Assembly (NCBI RefSeq): GCF_030019515.1
Contig: NZ_JASEEQ010000015.1
Coordinates: forward strand, 1-64,000
Length of the DNA stretch: 64,000 nucleotides
Source of the DNA: Nocardioides sp.
GTDB lineage: Bacteria > Actinomycetota > Actinomycetes > Propionibacteriales > Nocardioidaceae
Direction of reading: 5' to 3'
The notes below the pieces were generated by a model. It saw only the letters and a list, made by a program, of their open reading frames with translations, searched no databases and was not told the origin of the DNA. A program made the position numbers and the translations under genes. Each line of letters starts with the position of its first letter. Position 1 is the first letter of the stretch. Below are positions 1 to 7,421 of this stretch, in pieces.

Positions 1-182
1 CGCGTTCGACGGCTCGTTGGACGCGTCTTTGCAGGTCAGCCCGTGTTTTCCGGCCTTGACCGGCCATGACCAACGACCACCGCAACCCCGCGTGATCGTT
101 CCGCTTCAACGTCTGAGGCGCTGCGCCGTCGGGTTCGGGGTCGTGTGCTCGAGGACGTGCTGTGGCGCGTTGTGGGGCACAC
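1..182. other. Left edge without an assignable gene
   Basis: No reading frame here resembles a known protein. A minus-strand frame beginning at an ATG at 67 (MAGQGRKTRADLQRRVQRAVER) runs off the window edge and could be the start of a gene lying outside, but 22 codons are too few to judge. Confidence 0.3.
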
Positions 183-203
183 GACCCGGCGGGGGCCGGG
201 TTC
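183..203 (-). terminator. Hairpin downstream of the first hybrid kinase
   Basis: A 7-bp GC stem (ACCCGGC / GCCGGGT) with a 4-base loop lies directly after the kinase stop codon on the minus strand. It has no clear T-run, as is common in GC-rich actinobacteria. Confidence 0.4.
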
Positions 204-204
204 G

Positions 205-1790
205 GGTCAGGTGCTGGTGGCCCAGTGGCCGAGGACGGTTTCGACGGTGTGGGGGTTGATGGGTTTGGAGATGTAGTCGTCCATGCCGGCGGCGAGGCAG
301 CGGTCGCGGTCGTCGTTGGTGGCGCTGGCGGTCATGGCGATGATGGGGGTGTGGTGGACGTCGCCTTCGAGGCGGCGGATCTCGCGGGTGGCTTGGAAGC
401 CGTCCATGCCGGGCATCTGGACGTCCATGAGGACGGCGTCGAAGTGGGTGCGGCCCATGGCGGAGAGGGCGGTGACGCCGTTGTCGGCGACTTCGGTGGT
501 GTAGCCGAGGTGTTCGAGGATGCCGACGGCGACGAGTTGGTTGAGCTCGCCGTCCTCGACCACGAGGATCCGGCCGCGGCCGATGGGGGTCGGGGGGATC
601 TGGAGGGCGGTGGGTTCGCGGCGGGTGCCGATGATGTCGTGCAGGGTGGTGCGTAGTCGGGAGAGCTGGACGGGTTTGGTCATGGAGGCGGCGATGCCGA
701 CGGCGCGGGCGTCGGTCTGGCTGACCTCGCCGCCGGAGGTGAGCAGGGCCATGCCGAGGCCGTCGAGGGTGGGGTCGGCGGAGATCCGGTGGGCGAGCTC
801 GAGGCCGTCCATGTCGGGCATGCACAGGTCCAGGACGGCCAGGTCGAAGGGTCGGTGGGTGCGGTGGGCGTCGGCGAGGGCGGTCAGGGCGGCGGGGCCG
901 TCCTCGGCGAGGTCGACGTCGAGGCCCCAGGCGGTGAGCTGGTCGTGCAGGATCAGCCGGTTGGCCTGGTTGTCGTCGACGACCAGGACCCGGAGGCCGG
1001 CGAGCTCCTCGGTGCGGTGGGTGCTGGTGGAGGGGTCGTCGGCCAGGCCCAGGGGCAGGGTGAACCAGAAGGTGCTGCCGCGGCCGGGGTGGCTCTCGAC
1101 GCCGATCTGGCCGCCCATCGCGGTGACCAGGTGCTCGCTGATGGCCAGCCCGAGGCCGGTGCCGCCGTAGCGGCGGGTGGTGGAGGAGTCGGCCTGGGAG
1201 AACGGCTCGAAGAGCCGCTCGCGGTCGGCCTCCTCGATCCCGATCCCGGTGTCGGTGACCTCGAACCGCACCACCACCCCACCAAGGCCGGTGTCGGCGT
1301 CCGGGTCGGTGTGGGGGCCGGGGTTCAGGCTGGCTTCGAGGCTGGCGCGGACCAGGACCTCGCCGCGGGCGGTGAACTTGACCGCGTTGGAGGCCAGGTA
1401 GAGCAGTACCTGCCGCAGCCGGCCCGGGTCGCCCCGCAGGCGGGTGGGCAGCTCGGGGGAGCAGTAGGCCAACAGCTCCAGCCCCTTCGACTGGGCCGGC
1501 TCGGCGATCAGCTCGGCGACCTCCTCGACCACCTGGACCAGGTCGAAGTCGATGGTCTCCAGGTCCAGCCGGCCCGCCTCGACCTTGGAGAAGTCCAAGA
1601 TGTCGTTGATGATCGTCATCAACGCGTTCGCGGCGCTGGCCACCCCCTCGGCGTACTGGCGCTGCCGCTCGTCGAGATCGGTCGACTCCAACAACCCGGT
1701 CAACCCGATCACCCCGTTCATCGGGGTCCGGATCTCATGACTCATCGTCGCCAGGAACGTCGACTTCACCCGCGACGCCTCCAACGCCGC
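205..1790. repeat. Copy 1 of a 1,586-bp near-identical direct repeat
   Basis: This segment matches 4696-6281 in the same orientation at a constant offset of 4,491 bp. By reading both copies I find one difference, A at 1400 against T at 5891. Identity starts two bases before the stop codon and ends inside the coding region just upstream of the phospho-acceptor domain. It therefore covers the kinase core and both receiver domains and nothing else. Confidence 0.95.
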
Positions 1791-2759
1791 ATCCCGCGCC
1801 GCCGCCAGCTCCCGACGGGTCCGGTACTCCGAGCGCAGCAGCCGCTCGGTGCGCCAGAAGGCGATCAGCGCGATCGCGAGGATGCCGGTCGCGATCGCCA
1901 CCTCCCGGTCGTGCCCGAGGGCCTTGCTGACCAGCAACAGCACCGGGGGGACGAGCATCGGGCCGATGGCGATCCCGAGCTTGGCCAGCGGCGGTTGCGC
2001 GATCACCTGCTCGTCCTCGATGGGGTCGAGGACCAGCGGAGGGCGCAGCGTCGAGACGCCCATCAGGATCACGCTGAGCATCCAGCCCACGTCGAGCAGG
2101 GCCGAGACGGCTCCCTCGAGGGGCAGCGTGAAGTAGCCGACGTCGGCGATCAGCCAGCACGCGATGCCGAGTGCGAGCCCGCGGCCGACGACCTGGCGGG
2201 TGCGGTGTGCCGACATGGCGCGGAGGACGAGCGCGAGCAGGACGGCGTCGAAAACCGGGTAGCTCACCCAGATCAGGCGGGTCGGCACCGACGCCGCGTG
2301 GTCGAACACGATGTCCTGGATCGAGACGGTCCAGAAGATCAGCAGGCTGATCACGACGATCGTCAACGCGTCGATGACCGAGTCCAGGTCGGTGCGGAAC
2401 GTGCCGTTGCTGCGCCGGAGCATGGCCAGCGAGATCGCCGTCCCGATGGCCACATAGCTGAGGAAGTGGGGCAGGTCGGCCCACGACACGTCCGGGTCCT
2501 GGCCGGCCCACGCGTAGATCAGCCACCCCAGGTCGCCGAGCGCGGAGAGCGCCAGCCCGGCGGTGAGCACGCCGGGGACCAGCCGGAGCCCTCGCGGGGT
2601 GCGCATCGTCCCGACCAGGCCGACGAGCGGGCCCAGCCAGACACCGATCAGGTACGTCGTGTCGCCGAAGGGCCCGAGGCCCTCGATCAGGTGCGCCACG
2701 ACGAGTAGGGCCGTCACCCCCCACAGGGCGACGACCCACGACGACGGTCGGTGCGGCAC
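207..2759 (-). CDS. Membrane-bound hybrid sensor histidine kinase with two receiver domains
   Basis: An 850-aa signalling kinase. Residues 1-310 are hydrophobic with several membrane segments and form an unidentified integral-membrane sensor. A dimerisation/phospho-acceptor domain follows (MSHEIRTP, His near 341), then an ATPase domain with DTGIGI and GGTGLGL boxes, then two receivers with Asp in LDLCMPDMDG (near 646) and MDVQMPGMDG (near 780). No histidine phosphotransfer domain is seen, so the phosphorelay partner must lie elsewhere. In the ATPase N-box this copy reads LLYLASNAVKF, whereas its twin has the usual LLNLASNAVKF; the magnesium-binding Asn of NAVKF is intact. The 3' half uses C-ending Leu codons and AAA/GAA codons unlike neighbouring genes. 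The GTG start follows a GGGGGAAGC region. The ligand is unknown. Confidence 0.9.
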   Translation of the reverse strand: MPHRPSSWVVALWGVTALLVVAHLIEGLGPFGDTTYLIGVWLGPLVGLVGTMRTPRGLRLVPGVLTAGLALSALGDLGWLIYAWAGQDPDVSWADLPHFLSYVAIGTAISLAMLRRSNGTFRTDLDSVIDALTIVVISLLIFWTVSIQDIVFDHAASVPTRLIWVSYPVFDAVLLALVLRAMSAHRTRQVVGRGLALGIACWLIADVGYFTLPLEGAVSALLDVGWMLSVILMGVSTLRPPLVLDPIEDEQVIAQPPLAKLGIAIGPMLVPPVLLLVSKALGHDREVAIATGILAIALIAFWRTERLLRSEYRTRRELAAARDAALEASRVKSTFLATMSHEIRTPMNGVIGLTGLLESTDLDERQRQYAEGVASAANALMTIINDILDFSKVEAGRLDLETIDFDLVQVVEEVAELIAEPAQSKGLELLAYCSPELPTRLRGDPGRLRQVLLYLASNAVKFTARGEVLVRASLEASLNPGPHTDPDADTGLGGVVVRFEVTDTGIGIEEADRERLFEPFSQADSSTTRRYGGTGLGLAISEHLVTAMGGQIGVESHPGRGSTFWFTLPLGLADDPSTSTHRTEELAGLRVLVVDDNQANRLILHDQLTAWGLDVDLAEDGPAALTALADAHRTHRPFDLAVLDLCMPDMDGLELAHRISADPTLDGLGMALLTSGGEVSQTDARAVGIAASMTKPVQLSRLRTTLHDIIGTRREPTALQIPPTPIGRGRILVVEDGELNQLVAVGILEHLGYTTEVADNGVTALSAMGRTHFDAVLMDVQMPGMDGFQATREIRRLEGDVHHTPIIAMTASATNDDRDRCLAAGMDDYISKPINPHTVETVLGHWATST

Positions 2760-2901
2760 GCTTCCCCCTCTCAGATGAGGCTATCGGCCGGGAGCCGGTC
2801 CAGTCCTGGGTTCGAGGGCCCTGCGATCCCGGGACCTTCGACCCTGTCGGCCGCGGGTGGCGACGACCGAGGGTCGCCAAGCCCGAGGGCTCCGAGCCGG
2901 A

Positions 2902-3864
2902 TCAGCGTCCGAGCTGCGCGGGTGTCGTGGGTGCGCCGCTGCCGTCGGCCGCCGCCGGGCGCCATCCCGGCGGGCCGAAGACGTAGCCGAGCTTGTCCCG
3001 CAGGGTGGGCGCGGCGCGCACGTCGCGGACGATCGCGGCGTACTCGTGGGTCTGCAGGCGCAGGATGCGGTGGGTGCCGACCGGGGTCGTCAGGCCGTAC
3101 GTCGGCCGGTGCAGCTCGGGCTGGAAGGAGCCGAACAGCCGGTCCCAGACGATCAGGATGCCGCCGTAGTTGCGGTCGAGGTACTCCGGGTCGGTGCCGT
3201 GGTGCACCCGGTGGTGCGAGGGCGTGTTCAGCACCAGCTCGACGGGCCGCCACAGCCGGTCGACCCGCTCGGTGTGCACGAAGAACTGGTAGACGAGGCT
3301 CACCGAGAAGCCGAGGAACACCAGCGCCGGCGGCACACCGAGCAGGGGGAGCGGCAGCCAGGCGACGATCTCGGCCGAGTTGTTCCACTTCTGCCGCAGC
3401 GCGGTCGCGAAGTTGAAGTACTCGCTCGAGTGGTGCGCCTGGTGGGTGGCCCACACGAGGCGGACCCGGTGGGCGACCCGGTGTGCCCAGTAGAAGAAGA
3501 AGTCGACGCCGAGGATCGCGAGCGCCCAGGTCCACCACGCGTCGACGGGCAGCTGCCAGGGCGCGACCCACGCGAACAGCGCCGCGTAGAGCACCAGCGC
3601 CGCCGCCTTCCACAGCGTCATCGTCACGGCCGAGACGGCCCCCATCGAGATGCTGGCCACGGCGTCGCGTCGGTCGTAGCCGCCGGGCAGGGGCAGTGCC
3701 CGGCCGTCGGGCGCGCGGCGGTCGGCGACGGGGCGCTCGTCCTCGAGCAGGTACGCCGCCAGGCCCTCCAGGGTGACGAACAGCAGGAAGAACGGCGCGG
3801 CCAGGGCCACCGGGTCGTGCAACGGGTCCGGGATGGCCTGCCAGAGGTCGGTCAGCGCCTGCAT
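2902..3864 (-). CDS. Sterol desaturase / fatty acid hydroxylase family membrane protein
   Basis: A 320-aa integral membrane di-iron oxygenase of the fatty acid hydroxylase superfamily. The histidine clusters that bind the two irons are present: HRVAH (HX3H), HQAHH and HHRVHH (HX2HH), set between hydrophobic helices as is standard. Such enzymes hydroxylate or desaturate lipids, sterols or carotenoids at the membrane; the substrate cannot be read from sequence. The gene stands alone, 30 bp from the next gene, between the two copies of the kinase repeat, so recombination between the repeats would delete it. Confidence 0.88.
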   Translation of the reverse strand: MQALTDLWQAIPDPLHDPVALAAPFFLLFVTLEGLAAYLLEDERPVADRRAPDGRALPLPGGYDRRDAVASISMGAVSAVTMTLWKAAALVLYAALFAWVAPWQLPVDAWWTWALAILGVDFFFYWAHRVAHRVRLVWATHQAHHSSEYFNFATALRQKWNNSAEIVAWLPLPLLGVPPALVFLGFSVSLVYQFFVHTERVDRLWRPVELVLNTPSHHRVHHGTDPEYLDRNYGGILIVWDRLFGSFQPELHRPTYGLTTPVGTHRILRLQTHEYAAIVRDVRAAPTLRDKLGYVFGPPGWRPAAADGSGAPTTPAQLGR

Positions 3865-3894
3865 GGACGCCGACGATAGTGGAGGGGCCCGACC

Positions 3895-4656
3895 TCAGAC
3901 GACGGCTGCCAGTGCGTCGATCAGCGGCCGCGGGTCGGGGTGGTCGCCCGGTCCTTGGAGGATCACGGTGTCCGCCCCCGCGTCGCCGAGGGCCCGGATC
4001 CGGGCGCCGAGGTCGGATCCGTCCCGCGGGTCGACGGGCGTGTACGCCGCCAGGTGGGCGGGACCGACCAGCTCACGGGCCCGGCGTACGACGTCGGGGT
4101 CGGTGACCGAGTCCAGGAGGACGCCGTCGGCGGCCTCGCCGGCGAGCGTGACGGTGCGCGGCCCGCGCCCGCCGACCAACAGCCGGGGCGGCGTCGGTGG
4201 CGGCCAGTCCAGCGCCACCCGGTCCAGCTGCACGTAGCGCCCCTGCGCCTGGACGGTCTCACCGGCCAGCAGCGACCGGACCGCGGCCAGGTGCTCACGG
4301 AGCAGGGTCATCGGGGACTCGACGGCGGCACCGACCTGCGCCATCCAGTCCTGGACGCCGTGGCCGAGCGCGACGACGAGTCGCCCGGGGAAGATCCGGG
4401 CCAGGGTCGCGATCTCCATCGCGGCGAGCGCCGGGTTGCGCAGCGGCACCGGCAGCAGGCCGACCCCGATGACGAGCCGCTCCGACCGGGCGAGCGCCGC
4501 GGCGGCGGTGGTGAGGCCGCCCTCGAGGAAGCAGTCCTCCCACAGCCACAGCTGCCCGATCCCCGCGGCCTCCGCGTGCGCCACCACGGCGAACAGCTCC
4601 TCGGGCGGGGACTGTGGGCGGAACACGATGCCGGTCGCGGGAGTCGCGGAGCTCAT
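3895..4656 (-). CDS. LLM-class flavin-dependent oxidoreductase (probably F420-dependent)
   Basis: A 253-aa luciferase-like TIM-barrel oxidoreductase. Recognisable elements are the N-terminal GIVFRPQSPPEEL strand, the LWLWEDCF segment, the GVGLLPVPLRNPALAAME stretch typical of coenzyme F420-binding members, and ALGHGVQDWM. At 253 aa it is shorter than the usual 290-340. Actinobacteria carry many paralogues whose substrates are mostly unknown. It is transcribed in the same direction as the hydroxylase, which lies 30 bp downstream, and the two may be co-transcribed. The ATG start is followed at once by the family-typical N-terminal strand. Confidence 0.82.
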   Translation of the reverse strand: MSSATPATGIVFRPQSPPEELFAVVAHAEAAGIGQLWLWEDCFLEGGLTTAAAALARSERLVIGVGLLPVPLRNPALAAMEIATLARIFPGRLVVALGHGVQDWMAQVGAAVESPMTLLREHLAAVRSLLAGETVQAQGRYVQLDRVALDWPPPTPPRLLVGGRGPRTVTLAGEAADGVLLDSVTDPDVVRRARELVGPAHLAAYTPVDPRDGSDLGARIRALGDAGADTVILQGPGDHPDPRPLIDALAAVV

Positions 4657-4695
4657 GACGCCACGCTCTCACGGTGTGGCCTGGTGTCGCCGGTC

Positions 4696-6281
4696 GGTCA
4701 GGTGCTGGTGGCCCAGTGGCCGAGGACGGTTTCGACGGTGTGGGGGTTGATGGGTTTGGAGATGTAGTCGTCCATGCCGGCGGCGAGGCAGCGGTCGCGG
4801 TCGTCGTTGGTGGCGCTGGCGGTCATGGCGATGATGGGGGTGTGGTGGACGTCGCCTTCGAGGCGGCGGATCTCGCGGGTGGCTTGGAAGCCGTCCATGC
4901 CGGGCATCTGGACGTCCATGAGGACGGCGTCGAAGTGGGTGCGGCCCATGGCGGAGAGGGCGGTGACGCCGTTGTCGGCGACTTCGGTGGTGTAGCCGAG
5001 GTGTTCGAGGATGCCGACGGCGACGAGTTGGTTGAGCTCGCCGTCCTCGACCACGAGGATCCGGCCGCGGCCGATGGGGGTCGGGGGGATCTGGAGGGCG
5101 GTGGGTTCGCGGCGGGTGCCGATGATGTCGTGCAGGGTGGTGCGTAGTCGGGAGAGCTGGACGGGTTTGGTCATGGAGGCGGCGATGCCGACGGCGCGGG
5201 CGTCGGTCTGGCTGACCTCGCCGCCGGAGGTGAGCAGGGCCATGCCGAGGCCGTCGAGGGTGGGGTCGGCGGAGATCCGGTGGGCGAGCTCGAGGCCGTC
5301 CATGTCGGGCATGCACAGGTCCAGGACGGCCAGGTCGAAGGGTCGGTGGGTGCGGTGGGCGTCGGCGAGGGCGGTCAGGGCGGCGGGGCCGTCCTCGGCG
5401 AGGTCGACGTCGAGGCCCCAGGCGGTGAGCTGGTCGTGCAGGATCAGCCGGTTGGCCTGGTTGTCGTCGACGACCAGGACCCGGAGGCCGGCGAGCTCCT
5501 CGGTGCGGTGGGTGCTGGTGGAGGGGTCGTCGGCCAGGCCCAGGGGCAGGGTGAACCAGAAGGTGCTGCCGCGGCCGGGGTGGCTCTCGACGCCGATCTG
5601 GCCGCCCATCGCGGTGACCAGGTGCTCGCTGATGGCCAGCCCGAGGCCGGTGCCGCCGTAGCGGCGGGTGGTGGAGGAGTCGGCCTGGGAGAACGGCTCG
5701 AAGAGCCGCTCGCGGTCGGCCTCCTCGATCCCGATCCCGGTGTCGGTGACCTCGAACCGCACCACCACCCCACCAAGGCCGGTGTCGGCGTCCGGGTCGG
5801 TGTGGGGGCCGGGGTTCAGGCTGGCTTCGAGGCTGGCGCGGACCAGGACCTCGCCGCGGGCGGTGAACTTGACCGCGTTGGAGGCCAGGTTGAGCAGTAC
5901 CTGCCGCAGCCGGCCCGGGTCGCCCCGCAGGCGGGTGGGCAGCTCGGGGGAGCAGTAGGCCAACAGCTCCAGCCCCTTCGACTGGGCCGGCTCGGCGATC
6001 AGCTCGGCGACCTCCTCGACCACCTGGACCAGGTCGAAGTCGATGGTCTCCAGGTCCAGCCGGCCCGCCTCGACCTTGGAGAAGTCCAAGATGTCGTTGA
6101 TGATCGTCATCAACGCGTTCGCGGCGCTGGCCACCCCCTCGGCGTACTGGCGCTGCCGCTCGTCGAGATCGGTCGACTCCAACAACCCGGTCAACCCGAT
6201 CACCCCGTTCATCGGGGTCCGGATCTCATGACTCATCGTCGCCAGGAACGTCGACTTCACCCGCGACGCCTCCAACGCCGC
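4696..6281. repeat. Copy 2 of the 1,586-bp near-identical direct repeat
   Basis: This copy matches 205-1790 with one base difference (T5891). Just beyond its upstream end it lacks 12 bp present in copy 1, after which the sequences share only a short stretch and diverge. Such sharp borders inside otherwise divergent paralogues suggest recent gene conversion. Confidence 0.95.
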
Positions 6282-6335
6282 CGCCAGCTCCCGACGCGCG
6301 ACGACCTCCCACTGGAGCATCCGGCCCATCCGCAC
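4698..6335 (-). CDS. Truncated hybrid histidine kinase (sensor lost), paralogue of the first kinase
   Basis: A 545-aa reading frame with phospho-acceptor, ATPase and two receiver domains identical to the first kinase except that it keeps the canonical Asn in LLNLASNAVKF. Only about 15 unrelated residues (MRMGRMLQWEVVARR) precede the kinase core. The membrane sensor is missing because an internal deletion of roughly 750 bp, with a frame change, separates the core from its own N-terminus (see 6341-6531). The GTG start at 6335 has no good ribosome-binding site. The protein could be a soluble, unregulated kinase made by re-initiation, or the locus may be a pseudogene kept similar to copy 1 by gene conversion. 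Confidence 0.7.
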   Translation of the reverse strand: MRMGRMLQWEVVARRELAAALEASRVKSTFLATMSHEIRTPMNGVIGLTGLLESTDLDERQRQYAEGVASAANALMTIINDILDFSKVEAGRLDLETIDFDLVQVVEEVAELIAEPAQSKGLELLAYCSPELPTRLRGDPGRLRQVLLNLASNAVKFTARGEVLVRASLEASLNPGPHTDPDADTGLGGVVVRFEVTDTGIGIEEADRERLFEPFSQADSSTTRRYGGTGLGLAISEHLVTAMGGQIGVESHPGRGSTFWFTLPLGLADDPSTSTHRTEELAGLRVLVVDDNQANRLILHDQLTAWGLDVDLAEDGPAALTALADAHRTHRPFDLAVLDLCMPDMDGLELAHRISADPTLDGLGMALLTSGGEVSQTDARAVGIAASMTKPVQLSRLRTTLHDIIGTRREPTALQIPPTPIGRGRILVVEDGELNQLVAVGILEHLGYTTEVADNGVTALSAMGRTHFDAVLMDVQMPGMDGFQATREIRRLEGDVHHTPIIAMTASATNDDRDRCLAAGMDDYISKPINPHTVETVLGHWATST

Positions 6336-6340
6336 GGAGG

Positions 6341-6531
6341 CCCGGCACGAGCCGGGCCCCCGGCGGCCTGCTCGCGGTGCCGATCCAGGCGACCAGGGGA
6401 GCCAACCAGACGGCGGCCAGGTAGGTGACGTCGAAAGCGGTTCCGTAGCCGACCATCAGGTGGGCGAACACCAGGACGGTCATCGCCAGCCACAGGGCGA
6501 CGACTGCCGGTGACGGACGTTTGACTCGCAC
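6341..6531 (-). pseudogene. Orphaned N-terminus of the second kinase's membrane sensor
   Basis: Starting at GTG 6531, the frame reads RPSPAVVALW...VTYLAAVWLAPLV...GARLVPG, which aligns with residues 1-68 of the first kinase (RPSSWVVALW...TTYLIGVWLGPLV...LRLVPG) as a clearly diverged paralogue. After this point the frame runs on out of register into the kinase core and stops at 6226. The upstream leader (CCCCCTCTTC, CGGCCGATAC) also resembles that of the first kinase. This shows that the second gene was once full length. Confidence 0.75.
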
Positions 6532-6634
6532 GGTTCCCCCTCTTCGGAGAACGTATCGGCCGGCAACCGGTCTAGCCCTGGGATTTGCGGACCCGGGATC
6601 GCGGTACTTCCGGCCGGTCACGTCGACGCCGGGA

Positions 6635-7363
6635 TCAGCCGGCGGCCTGGAGCAGCTTGCGCCGCAGCGCGAGCGTCGCGCGGCTGTGCAGCTGGCTGAC
6701 CCGCGACTCGCTCACACCGAGCACCTGGCCGATCTCCGCCAGCGTCAGCCGCTCCCAGTAGTACAGCGCCACGACCACTTGGTCGCGCTCGGGCAGCTCC
6801 CGGACCGCGCTCAGGAAGCCCGGCGGGATGTTGTCGTCGGCGCCCGGCAGGTCGGTGGTGGCCCGCGGCGTCTCCTCCTCGTCGAGCACGGCCTCGAAGC
6901 TGACGACGCTGGTGTGGGCGGTCTGGCTGTAGATCTTGCGCAGGTCGCGGACGCTGATGCCGAGTCGGGCAGCGACCTCGGTGTCGTTCGGGGTGCGACC
7001 CAGGCTGCGCTCCAGCTCGGACTGGGCGGTGTTGATGTCGCGGATCTTCTCGCGCACCGAGCGCGGCACCCAGTCCGCCGCCCGGAGGCCGTCGACCATC
7101 GCGCCGCGGATCCGGGAGACGGCGTAGGTCTGGAACTGCAAGCCGCGCTCGGGGTCGAACTTGTCCAGGGCATCCAGCAGGCCGATCACGCCGTCGGAGA
7201 CCAGGTCCGCCTGCTCGACGGCCGGGGGAAGCCCGGAGCGGACCCGGCCGGCTACGAACTTCACCAGGGGCGAGTAGTGCACGACGAGCCGGTCCCGGGC
7301 CTCGCGGTCGCCGTCCTGCTTGAACCGCTGCCACAGGCCGTCGACGGTGTTGTCGGTCTGCAC
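6635..7363 (-). CDS. whiG: FliA/WhiG-family RNA polymerase sigma factor
   Basis: A 242-aa group 3 sigma factor. Region 2 includes DLVSDGVIGLLDALDKFDP and FQTYAVSRIRGAMVDGLR. The diagnostic FliA/WhiG element WVPRSVREK follows, then region 3 (LGRTPNDTEVAARLGIS) and a region 4 helix-turn-helix (RLTLAEIGQVLGVSESRVSQLHSRA). The GTG start was chosen because GGAGG lies 5-6 bases upstream; the reading frame extends further but overlaps the preceding gene. No flagellar gene is present, so by context this factor serves the pilus locus, where five matching promoters are found. It is the last gene of a pilin-orf-peptidase-sigma cluster, which would give positive autoregulation. Its predicted inhibitor is the RsiG-like protein at 19157-19657. 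The symbol is by family; fliA would be equally defensible. Confidence 0.9.
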   Translation of the reverse strand: MQTDNTVDGLWQRFKQDGDREARDRLVVHYSPLVKFVAGRVRSGLPPAVEQADLVSDGVIGLLDALDKFDPERGLQFQTYAVSRIRGAMVDGLRAADWVPRSVREKIRDINTAQSELERSLGRTPNDTEVAARLGISVRDLRKIYSQTAHTSVVSFEAVLDEEETPRATTDLPGADDNIPPGFLSAVRELPERDQVVVALYYWERLTLAEIGQVLGVSESRVSQLHSRATLALRRKLLQAAG

Positions 7364-7421
7364 GCGCACCTCCGCTGGTCGCGGCCAGGCTATCGGCTCG
7401 CGTGGCGATTGCGGCGCAGGC

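Noticed and set aside
789..2708. Long plus-strand open frame opposite the first kinase
   Set aside because: Its composition (Gly, Glu, Gln, Asp-rich without motifs) is that of an antisense shadow of a GC-rich gene, and the same shadow appears opposite the second kinase copy.
6635..7363. Flagellar sigma factor serving a flagellum
   Set aside because: No flagellar gene occurs in the window, while five matching promoters precede pilus or cyclase genes.
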